64,000 nt of DNA from Parapedobacter composti (GTDB taxonomy: Bacteria > Bacteroidota > Bacteroidia > Sphingobacteriales > Sphingobacteriaceae). Positions 32,524 through 40,528 of the stretch are shown here, piece after piece; within the stretch, counting starts at the first letter, position 1; the number at the start of each line of letters is the position of its first letter. Position numbers and translations under genes: made by a program. The stretch lies in the NCBI RefSeq assembly GCF_900112315.1, contig NZ_FOLL01000006.1, positions 124,001-188,000 of the forward strand, given 5' to 3'. The notes beneath the pieces were generated by a model that worked only from the letters and a program-made list of their open reading frames with translations, made no database searches and was not told the DNA's origin.

Positions 32524-34425
32524 TTATAAACGATATTTCATTCCGAGGCTGAACCACCTGCCGGGCATAGGTATGGCTGCGGCTTCGATATACGTAACGT
32601 CAAAGATGTTCTGCGTGTCAAGGTATATATCCAGCGTACCGAAGCCATAGGCAACACGCACATCCCCCAAGAAGTAGCTTTTATAGCTGAGACGCTCATT
32701 TAATCTTGCCGCTACCGTGGCGGAAATTGGCCCTGCGTGCCAATTAACATGCGCCGCCAGTTGGTGACGGAGGCTTTCGATAACGTATTTGTAAAGATAC
32801 CCCGCCTCCTGGTTATTGACGATGTCCGGCGATAGCCAGGTGTAGGAGAGCCCAGCCAGTAAGGTAGTCCGGCGCTCGTTGGCAACCAACCGGTAATTCC
32901 CCGAAAACGTAACTCCCCGTGTGCGGTTGCGCTGGAAATTTTGGGGTTGCCACGGTTGGTCCAGGTTACCACGCACCCAATCGATGAACTCGTTCATATT
33001 GCGGTAAAAATAGGTTGCTTGTGCGACCAGACGATTGTCAACGTATTTGAGGCCTCCCTCCGCATGCCAAGCACGTTCCGACAGAAGTGAAGGGTTGCCG
33101 ACATTTCCCGGCTGGTTCAGGTAAAGATCCGTAAATGACGGGATACGTTGCCCGGTGCCGGTATGGGCTACCAGTTTCAATCGATTATTGAGCGTGTATC
33201 CCACGTCAATGCCGGGAAATAGTTGCCACCCGTAATCAGAATTATAGTTAATATAGGTGCCGGCGCTCAACAGCAGCTTGTCGTGAATGCGTGCTGTCTT
33301 GAATTCCGCATACAGGCCGTAGTTGCTGCGGTTGTGGTTACCGATGTTTGTGCTCCGGATGATTTCGTTACGCATTTCCAGCCCGATGCCGATGTCACCT
33401 GCCGAAGTTTGCATCGTTCCGTTGATTTCGGTATTGATGGCCTGGCCGTGATGCTGGCTACGGGCACGGCTCAGGTCATTCCGGAAATAGCGGTAATCGT
33501 CGTATGCATAACGGTAGCTCACACGGGGCGAAACCGAGATCCGTTCGGTAAGCTGGCTACGGTAGCTGAGGGCTGCCAGTACCGTCTGGACAATTTCTTG
33601 CGATTCTTTGTCTCCCGGTGCAGCATAGAAACCGTTGGCGCCGAAGTTGTTGGATACATAGCCGCCCATCAGCGATAGCGCGTCGGTGGTATTGGCGCGT
33701 ACTTCGCCCTGATATAGTAGCTTGTTGTTGCGAAATGCCGTGTTATAACGGTAGCCATTGCCCGACTCGTGGCTGCCGTGCAGCGAATGGCGGTGATGCT
33801 CCTTCACCAAGTTGCTGCCCAGTTGCACACCGCGGCCATGGAAAAGCACATGGTCGGCAGCGGCAGTATCCCTTTTGAAGCCTGAGCCTGTATAGGCATG
33901 GACCTGGACACCCGAGGCAGTTGGCTTCCTCGTTACGATGTTAATCGCTCCGGTGAGGCTGTTGATGCCGTAGACGCGTGCCGCGGGCCCGCGGATGATT
34001 TCTATCCGCTCAATGGCGTCCGTTGGGATGGGCAGGTTCAGGGTATTATGCCCGGTTTGGGCGTCGAGCACCTTCATGCCGTTTACAAGGACGAGGGTTT
34101 GCTCAAAACTGCCGCCGTCGATGCTGACGTCAGCTTGTGTGCCGAATGGTCCGCGCTGACGGAGATCGACACCCGCCACGTGGCTTAATAATTCGTTGAC
34201 GGAACGTGCAGGCAATGCGTCAATCTGCTTACGGTCGATGATCTGGATATGGCGGTTTTGCTGGATAAACGGCAATTGCAATCGGTTTTCGGTGATGATA
34301 ACTTCGCTTAAGGGAATAGTCGTTGTATCGGGTTCGCTTTCGGACTGTTGCGCCGGTGCAAGCCCGGTTCCGAGCATGGTCCAGATGAACGGAATGTTGC
34401 GGATTATCGTTGAAAATTTTTTCAT
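32524..34425 (-). CDS. TonB-dependent outer-membrane receptor (CirA/BtuB type)
   Basis: A 633-residue receptor without the N-terminal CarboxypepD_reg domain. It has a signal peptide ending near APAQ, a TonB-box-like stretch IPLSEVIITEN (about 36-46), a plug domain with INSLTGAINIVTRKP (about 155-169), and a barrel ending WFSLGMKYRL. The start at 34425 (MKKFSTIIRN) is chosen because a frame 13 codons longer has no signal. The size suggests uptake of a siderophore or a cobalamin-like compound, but no cobalamin riboswitch or Fur box was recognised. It is divergent from a MocR-type regulator. Confidence 0.9.
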   Translation of the reverse strand: MKKFSTIIRNIPFIWTMLGTGLAPAQQSESEPDTTTIPLSEVIITENRLQLPFIQQNRHIQIIDRKQIDALPARSVNELLSHVAGVDLRQRGPFGTQADVSIDGGSFEQTLVLVNGMKVLDAQTGHNTLNLPIPTDAIERIEIIRGPAARVYGINSLTGAINIVTRKPTASGVQVHAYTGSGFKRDTAAADHVLFHGRGVQLGSNLVKEHHRHSLHGSHESGNGYRYNTAFRNNKLLYQGEVRANTTDALSLMGGYVSNNFGANGFYAAPGDKESQEIVQTVLAALSYRSQLTERISVSPRVSYRYAYDDYRYFRNDLSRARSQHHGQAINTEINGTMQTSAGDIGIGLEMRNEIIRSTNIGNHNRSNYGLYAEFKTARIHDKLLLSAGTYINYNSDYGWQLFPGIDVGYTLNNRLKLVAHTGTGQRIPSFTDLYLNQPGNVGNPSLLSERAWHAEGGLKYVDNRLVAQATYFYRNMNEFIDWVRGNLDQPWQPQNFQRNRTRGVTFSGNYRLVANERRTTLLAGLSYTWLSPDIVNNQEAGYLYKYVIESLRHQLAAHVNWHAGPISATVAARLNERLSYKSYFLGDVRVAYGFGTLDIYLDTQNIFDVTYIEAAAIPMPGRWFSLGMKYRL

Positions 34426-34489
34426 TTCATTGGTTTTTTTGCAAAAGTCGTACCTTGGCGGCATATCTAGGTAGTCCAGTTTTTATTTT

Positions 34490-35995
34490 ATGGATAGTCC
34501 GGTTTTGGTGCCTTATCAAAGTTTTATCCAGGTAGACCGTTCGTCGGCAACGCCTGTATACCTGCAGGTGGCTCATCAGCTTATCAATGCTATCCAGCGC
34601 GGTTACCTGATGGACGGGCATAAACTGCCTGGCAGCCGTAAGATGGGTAAACTATTGGGCCTGAATCGCAATACGGTGGTGGCCAGTTATGCCGAGCTCG
34701 ATGCCCAAGGGTGGTTGAAAACCCATCCCAGTCGGGGCGCGTTTATTAGTAACGGGAAAACCGGGAAACCGCGGAAGTTCACAACAAAAAGCGGACCGCC
34801 TGTAGCGGCCTATCCACGGCATCCGGGGTTTGATTTCAGGAAATGGAACGTGCTGGATAACCCGTTCGATCATTCGAGCGCACGTCTCACGTTCGACGAT
34901 GGTTTGCCAGATACCCGCCTTTCACACGTCGATTACCTTTCAAGGCTGTTTCACACCAACATGAAACGCCGCAGAAACCTGGCAAAACTGGGATATATGC
35001 CTACGGCGGGAAGCGAATACTACCAGGAAAACCTGGCTAATTTCCTCAACTTAACCCGGGGGCTGCATATTGCCCGGAAAAACCTGCTTGTAACGCGCAG
35101 CCTTGAGCTGAGCATTTATATTGTCGCCGAAACGCTGATATCACCGGGCGATTGCGTAGTGGTGGGGGAGTTGAGCTATTTTGCCACGAACATGATTTTC
35201 CAGAAGGCCGGTGCACGGATACTTACCGTACCGCTGGATGCCGAAGGGATTCTCACGGATGCGCTGCGCGAACACTGCGAGCGGCAGCCTATACGCATGC
35301 TTTACATCACTCCGCATCATCACTATCCAACCACGGTGGCATTAAGTGCAAGGCGCCGCATTGAACTGCTGGAGCTTTCGGCAATGTTCGGGTTCATTAT
35401 CCTTGAAGACGATTACGACTACGATTTCCACTACGATGGCAGCCCGTTATTGCCCATGGCCAGTGCAGACAGCGAAGGGATGGTGGTCTATGTGGGTACC
35501 TTCGGCAAATCCATGGCCTCGGGGTTCCGATCGGGCTTTATCGTGGCGCCGGAAGCACTGATCAACGAAATGGCAAAACTACTGGGTATCATGGATAGGT
35601 ATGGCGATGTCTTGACGGAGCTTGCATTGGGCGAACTTATCGCAGAAGGAGAGATGCATCGCTACCTGCGCAAAACCACAGCCGAATACCGTGCCCGCCG
35701 GGATCGCCTCGCAGAGCTGCTGGACGGGCAGCTGGATGGTGCCGTTCAGTTTATCAAACCTTCGGGCGGACTGGCCATCTGGACCCGTTGGCCCCGCGGA
35801 GTCAATTTGATGCGGTTTGCCAGAGAATGCTTGACCGAAGGGTTATGCATTCCCCGGTTTCTGTTGTATCAGACAGACGAGCATTGCGCTATGCGGTTGG
35901 GCTTTGGAAGCCTGACAGCGGATGAGTTGGCCCAGGCCGTTAATATCATGCGCGACGGCTTGGAACGGATCAGTGCCACTCTTCCCGTCCGATAA
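34490..35995 (+). CDS. MocR/PdxR-type regulator (GntR HTH fused to an aminotransferase domain)
   Basis: The 501-residue protein joins an N-terminal GntR winged helix (about 15-85, LPGSRKMGKLLGLNRNTVVASYAEL) to a fold-type I aminotransferase domain (about 120-490). The PLP Lys is in GTFGKSMASGFRSGF (about 340-354), and the Asp of EDDYDYDFHY is also kept, so it should bind PLP. MocR proteins act as cofactor-sensing regulators, for example of PLP synthesis. Divergence from the TonB receptor gene makes that gene a possible target. It overlaps the next gene by 26 bases, convergent. Confidence 0.9.
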   Translation: MDSPVLVPYQSFIQVDRSSATPVYLQVAHQLINAIQRGYLMDGHKLPGSRKMGKLLGLNRNTVVASYAELDAQGWLKTHPSRGAFISNGKTGKPRKFTTKSGPPVAAYPRHPGFDFRKWNVLDNPFDHSSARLTFDDGLPDTRLSHVDYLSRLFHTNMKRRRNLAKLGYMPTAGSEYYQENLANFLNLTRGLHIARKNLLVTRSLELSIYIVAETLISPGDCVVVGELSYFATNMIFQKAGARILTVPLDAEGILTDALREHCERQPIRMLYITPHHHYPTTVALSARRRIELLELSAMFGFIILEDDYDYDFHYDGSPLLPMASADSEGMVVYVGTFGKSMASGFRSGFIVAPEALINEMAKLLGIMDRYGDVLTELALGELIAEGEMHRYLRKTTAEYRARRDRLAELLDGQLDGAVQFIKPSGGLAIWTRWPRGVNLMRFARECLTEGLCIPRFLLYQTDEHCAMRLGFGSLTADELAQAVNIMRDGLERISATLPVR

Positions 35996-36917
35996 TCGGT
36001 TGGTTTCCCGCAGGCATCGGAACAGTGTCAATGGGTACCGCATCAGCGGTAAGTCGCCTGATGTCCGGCTGTCCGGCATCCACCCATGCCGAATACCAAA
36101 AACTGCCTATACTATGGATGGCACCACGCATACGCCGCTCCACCATCCCGCGCAGCGCGTCGTGGTATGCTTTTGAATAGGCGTCGGAATACGTGCGTAT
36201 AAGCACTCCATTCCGCTCAACATACCCATATTTACGGTCCGAAGGGAATGTATCGTTCAGCTGGGCTTCTAAGCCGAGTACGGAATCAACCAAGGCGTGG
36301 CTTTCGCGTACAATGGTCCACGCGGTTTCCAGGGGCGACTCCACATAGCGGGCCCGGCCAACCATGAAATCGTACTGTTCAGAAAAGAGCTCCGGCAGGC
36401 GGCTCTCCCAAAAGGCATGGATGCCTACTTGATTGGTCAACTGCCCGTTGTAGTTGCTGGTGGTATGCAAAGGCACGTGGGCATCAGCCAGATAGTGACC
36501 AATATCGGCGGCATATCGGAGAATCCGGCGCACGTCTTTTTCGCTGAATGCGCTCACCAGACTGCGGTAACTGCGGTAAATTTGCCAAGGCAAAATACCT
36601 GAAGCGAGCAGCCTACGCTCAGAGAATTTCTCAACCGCGGCGCTCCAATGGATGGGGATGGTGTCAAACGGTTGTGCGCCGTATCGGTCAGCGTCAATGA
36701 AATGGCGGGGCGACTCGGCAGTATCGACATAGCATCGCTTATCCGCGTCAATGGCATGTTCCGTCAGATAGTCCGCATGAGGTTTGTAGAACACCGCGAG
36801 ATCTGCCGGCAATGTAAAGACGGCCATCCGGTTGATCAGCTTATGGGCATGGAAACCCCACGACGGAAGCAGCAGGATGGCAACGAAGGAAATAAGTATC
36901 AGGCCAATCCGTTTCAT
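35970..36917 (-). CDS. Zinc-dependent phospholipase C / S1-P1 nuclease-like exported protein
   Basis: A 315-residue protein with a signal peptide (about 1-21) followed by WGFHAHKLINR, where the mature N-terminal Trp and His would bind zinc. Further metal-ligand candidates are PRHFIDAD (about 70-77), DIGHYLADAHVPLH (about 138-151) and HAFWESRLPEL. This His/Asp spacing fits the zinc-dependent phospholipase C family and related S1/P1 nucleases; the substrate is not known. A promoter ends four bases before the ATG. Confidence 0.85.
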   Translation of the reverse strand: MKRIGLILISFVAILLLPSWGFHAHKLINRMAVFTLPADLAVFYKPHADYLTEHAIDADKRCYVDTAESPRHFIDADRYGAQPFDTIPIHWSAAVEKFSERRLLASGILPWQIYRSYRSLVSAFSEKDVRRILRYAADIGHYLADAHVPLHTTSNYNGQLTNQVGIHAFWESRLPELFSEQYDFMVGRARYVESPLETAWTIVRESHALVDSVLGLEAQLNDTFPSDRKYGYVERNGVLIRTYSDAYSKAYHDALRGMVERRMRGAIHSIGSFWYSAWVDAGQPDIRRLTADAVPIDTVPMPAGNQPIIGREEWH

Positions 36918-36921
36918 GTGT

Positions 36922-36953
36922 TAAAAATAAGACATCGCCAGAAACATCACAAA
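36922..36953 (-). promoter_or_regulatory. Promoter of the zinc-dependent phospholipase-like gene (probable leaderless start)
   Basis: On the minus strand TTTG (36953-36950), a 20-base spacer and TATTTTTA (36929-36922) match the consensus except for the final A. The start codon is four bases further on at 36917. Confidence 0.6.
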
Positions 36954-37246
36954 TCCTTCACCCGTATTTAACGGTGGGATCACATCAAATAACCATTTTT
37001 GCATTAGAACAGAAACATGCTGCCATTATGAAAGCACTAATTAGTTGGTTTGAGGGTTTGAAAAGCCGGTTTTTTTTGCGTTTTTTGGCTTCGGCATTCA
37101 GGCATTAAGAAACAAAGAACCTGCACAAGCTGTTGCTCAATAAGTGGGTAAGAATTTATACAGATGAAACCTGCATAAATTGCCATAACGAAAGGACATG
37201 AATAATTTATGCAAGCTTCATAGCCGTTAAAAAGCAATTTATTCTG

Positions 37247-38248
37247 ATGAAAATTCTCTACGCAGTGCAAGGCACCGGCAATGGCCATTTGAGCCGGGCT
37301 ATGGATGTGGTGCCGTGTCTGCAGCGCCGTGCGGCGGTGGATGTGCTGGTGAGTGGTATCCAGGCCGACCTCGTGCTTCCGTTTCCGGTGAAGTACAGGA
37401 TGCATGGCCTGAGCTTTATCTTCGGTAAAAAGGGCGGGGTCGACTTATGGAAGACGTTTATGAGTTCAACCGTACGGCGGCTGGTCCAGGAAGTGAGTTC
37501 ATTGCCAATAGAAGACTACGATCTTGTCATTAATGATTTTGAACCCATTTCGGCTTGGGCATGCAACACGCGGGAAAAGGCATGCGTCGGTCTCAGCCAT
37601 CAGGTAGCAACCATGGATCCCCTGGCACCGAAACCCAAGGATCAGGATATGCTGGGTAAATTGATTATGCGTTATTATGCACCTGCGACCACTAACTATG
37701 GATTCCATTTTAAACGATATAGCGAACGGATATTCACTCCTGTCATCAGACAACAGGTTCGCCAGCTCGATGTAGCTGACAAAGGGCATTATACCGTATA
37801 CCTGCCGGCTTATGACGATGCCCGGTTGCTCAAACACCTGATGAGGTTTCCCGATATCCGGTGGGAAGTGTTTTCAAAACACAACAAAACCCCTTTCGAA
37901 ATGCGGAATGTACGCGTTCAGCCCATAGATAACGATAGCTTTATTCAAAGCATGGCTACTTCGTCCGGTGTGTTATGTGGTGCCGGGTTTGAAACCCCCG
38001 CCGAGGCATTGTTTCTGCAAAAGAAATTGCTGGTTGTGCCGATGAAAAACCAGTATGAGCAGCATCTCAACGCTGCTGCCTTGGAGGAAATGGGAGTGCC
38101 TGTCATCAAAAACCTGAAATCCAAGCATGACGACACCATAGCGGCTTGGTTAAACAGCAAACAGGTGGTTACCGTGGATTACCCCGATTGTACCCAGGAA
38201 ATTGTTGATAACATCTTGGAAACCCACGTATCCAAAGCATTCGCTTGA
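37247..38248 (+). CDS. Glycosyltransferase family protein (MJ1255-like, GT-B fold)
   Basis: A 333-residue cytoplasmic or membrane-associated protein. The N-terminal AVQGTGNGHLSRAMDV (about 6-21) resembles the Gly-rich acceptor loop of MurG-like enzymes, and the C-terminal CGAGFETPAEALFLQKKLLVVP (about 244-265) resembles their donor nucleotide site. The donor and acceptor are unknown. Its stop shares a base with the ATG of the GH1 gene, so the two are translated together. Confidence 0.8.
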   Translation: MKILYAVQGTGNGHLSRAMDVVPCLQRRAAVDVLVSGIQADLVLPFPVKYRMHGLSFIFGKKGGVDLWKTFMSSTVRRLVQEVSSLPIEDYDLVINDFEPISAWACNTREKACVGLSHQVATMDPLAPKPKDQDMLGKLIMRYYAPATTNYGFHFKRYSERIFTPVIRQQVRQLDVADKGHYTVYLPAYDDARLLKHLMRFPDIRWEVFSKHNKTPFEMRNVRVQPIDNDSFIQSMATSSGVLCGAGFETPAEALFLQKKLLVVPMKNQYEQHLNAAALEEMGVPVIKNLKSKHDDTIAAWLNSKQVVTVDYPDCTQEIVDNILETHVSKAFA

Positions 38249-39579
38249 TGGTAAAAGACGACTTCGGACAGGACTTCGTGTGGGGGGTGTCCAGTGCGGC
38301 ATTTCAGACCGAGGGCGCGTGGGATGCTGATGGTAAGGGAATATCTATCTGGGATACCTTTACGTTGCGCAAGGGAAAAATCAAGGGGCGTCAACATGCA
38401 CGTGAGGCCTGCGATTTTTATCACCGCTACCAAGAGGATGTTATGCTCATCAAGCAAATGTCCATCCCTAATTTCCGGTTTTCGCTGTCGTGGCCGCGTA
38501 TTTTGCCCCACGGAACGGGAGCATATAACGCCCGCGGAATGGACTTTTACGACCGACTGGTCGATCATTGCCTGGAACAGGGAATCGTGCCATGGGTGAC
38601 CCTCTATCATTGGGATTTGCCCCAGGCGTTGCAGGATAGGGGAGGTTGGACGAACCGGGATATGCTCTCGTGGCTGGAGGAATATGCTGTCTGTGCTGCG
38701 AAGCGCCTTGGCGACCGCGTCCGGCATTGGATGGTGCTCAATGAACCGGCTGTGTTTACCGGGGCGGGGTACTTTTTCGGGGTACATGCGCCGGGATTGA
38801 CCGGAATACGTAACTTTTTTCCGGCGGCGCATCACGCCGCGCTGGCGATGGGCCACGTGGGGCGGCTGTTGCGTGCCGAATTACCGCACGCTTCGCTGGG
38901 CAGCACGTTTTCTTGCTCCAGCATCCACCCGTTCAGTACCCATCCCCGGGATGCCAATGCGGCACGCCGTGCCGACGCCTTGATTAACCGCTTGTTTATC
39001 GAGGCTGTCCTGGGGCTGGGATATCCTGTGGCCGATCTGAAAGCGTTAGCGGGCATCGAACGGTATATGCAGGCAGGTGATGACACGGCATTGCCTTTTG
39101 ATTTTGATTTCATAGGGCTCCAGTGCTATACCCGGGAGGTGGTGGCCAGCTCCCTGTTTGTGCCCTATATCCAGGCCAAGCTGGTACCGGCACAGAAACG
39201 GAGGGTGCCGCTGACCACCATGGGGTGGGAGGTATACCCCCAATGCCTGTATGAGGTGATTAGGCAGTTCAACGCATACCCCAATATGCCTAAACTGTAT
39301 ATTACCGAAAACGGTGCAGCTTTTCCGGATGACGTGGTCAACGGCCAAGTGGATGACGACCTTCGCCGACGTTACCTGCAGGCCCACCTTGGGCAGGTAT
39401 TGCGCGCCAAACAGGAAGGGCTGAACATACACGGTTATTTCGTGTGGACCCTCACCGATAATTTCGAATGGGCGGAGGGGTATCACGCCCGGTTCGGCCT
39501 CGTGCATGTGGATTTCCAAACCCAACGGCGTATCATAAAGGCGTCAGGAAGATGGTACGGTGATTTCCTCGGCAGCTGA
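38248..39579 (+). CDS. GH1 family beta-glycosidase
   Basis: A 443-residue enzyme of normal GH1 length. It keeps FVWGVSSAAFQTEGAW at the N-terminus, the acid/base Glu in WMVLNEP (about 158-164) and the nucleophile Glu in YITENGAAF (about 350-358). Aglycone-site Trp residues appear in TLTDNFEWAEGY. No signal peptide is seen, so it acts in the cytoplasm. Family members cleave beta-glucosides or related sugars. Coupling to a glycosyltransferase gene is unusual and suggests they act on the same glycan or glycolipid. Confidence 0.93.
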   Translation: MVKDDFGQDFVWGVSSAAFQTEGAWDADGKGISIWDTFTLRKGKIKGRQHAREACDFYHRYQEDVMLIKQMSIPNFRFSLSWPRILPHGTGAYNARGMDFYDRLVDHCLEQGIVPWVTLYHWDLPQALQDRGGWTNRDMLSWLEEYAVCAAKRLGDRVRHWMVLNEPAVFTGAGYFFGVHAPGLTGIRNFFPAAHHAALAMGHVGRLLRAELPHASLGSTFSCSSIHPFSTHPRDANAARRADALINRLFIEAVLGLGYPVADLKALAGIERYMQAGDDTALPFDFDFIGLQCYTREVVASSLFVPYIQAKLVPAQKRRVPLTTMGWEVYPQCLYEVIRQFNAYPNMPKLYITENGAAFPDDVVNGQVDDDLRRRYLQAHLGQVLRAKQEGLNIHGYFVWTLTDNFEWAEGYHARFGLVHVDFQTQRRIIKASGRWYGDFLGS

Positions 39580-39747
39580 TGAAAATTCTTTTAATTTTGA
39601 GGAGGCTGCCGTCATATTTGTCAAGAATTTGCCATTTTGACTTACATGGTAATCTATGTGGCGCACGCCACGGTAAATGGCACGGTTTTATACAGTATCT
39701 TTCCAGTATTCGATCGTTGTTTTGCTTTCAAACTTTAGAGGTAGTCT

Positions 39748-40425
39748 GTGACTGAATTTCTTGATTTTTTAAACAACCTGACCAATCCCGACTGGATTGT
39801 CGCTCACGGGGGGCTTTATTTACTGTTATTCATTGTGTTTGCCGAAACGGGTATTCTTGTCGGTTTTTTCCTGCCAGGGGATCCTATTTTGTTCATTGCC
39901 GGTATCATCATCGCTAACCTGACGCTGGAACCGGTGGATTCCGTGCTGACCCTGTTATATTGGATAGCGTTGATTTCGGCAGCCGGTATCCTGGGTAATT
40001 TTGTAGGCTATTGGTGCGGCAAATATTTCGGGCACCGTCTGCTGAAAATGAAAGACAATTGGCTGTTCAAAAAAGAATACATTTACAAAGCTCAGGAATT
40101 CTATGAACGCCGGGGCGGAATGGCCATTATTTTGGCCCGTTTTCTTCCGGTGGTGAGGACGTTTGCGCCCATTGTGGCTGGCATTGTGGAAATGGACTTC
40201 CGGAAATTCGCTTTTTACAATGTGGTCGGGGGTATCTTATGGGTGGGCAGCTTGGCGACCCTGGGCTATATGCTGGGTGAAAATGAGTGGGTGCAGCATA
40301 ACCTGGAGTATGTTATCCTGGCCATTGTTGTGGCTGCTACGGCACCGGTGATTATTAGAGTAATCACGGGGAAGAGAAAAACGGTCGCCGCCGTAGCTGA
40401 ACCTGAGATGTTGGAAGAAGAATAA
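39748..40425 (+). CDS. DedA/SNARE-associated family membrane protein (second copy)
   Basis: A 225-residue paralogue of the protein at 14251, with the same FAETGILVGFFLPGDPILF (about 31-49), GNFVGYWCGKYFG and ILARFLPVVRTFAPIVAG (about 129-146) segments. The start is GTG at 39748, preceded by AGAGGTAG as ribosome-binding site; no ATG lies nearby in frame. It ends with a charged cytoplasmic tail. Likely function is phospholipid or polyprenyl-phosphate flipping, from family knowledge. Confidence 0.9.
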   Translation: MTEFLDFLNNLTNPDWIVAHGGLYLLLFIVFAETGILVGFFLPGDPILFIAGIIIANLTLEPVDSVLTLLYWIALISAAGILGNFVGYWCGKYFGHRLLKMKDNWLFKKEYIYKAQEFYERRGGMAIILARFLPVVRTFAPIVAGIVEMDFRKFAFYNVVGGILWVGSLATLGYMLGENEWVQHNLEYVILAIVVAATAPVIIRVITGKRKTVAAVAEPEMLEEE

Positions 40426-40528
40426 TTTGTCTTTCCGCTGCAAATTTTTTTATATTCGTCCGAAAGTTAGCTTAATCAACTTAAGGCTGGCCGTTATCAA
40501 TCATGAATAAGCTTGCGTAATATGCGTT

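Noticed and set aside
34426..34489. Cobalamin riboswitch or Fur box upstream of the second TonB receptor
   Set aside because: The 64-base divergent gap is too short for a cobalamin riboswitch and shows no recognisable Fur palindrome.
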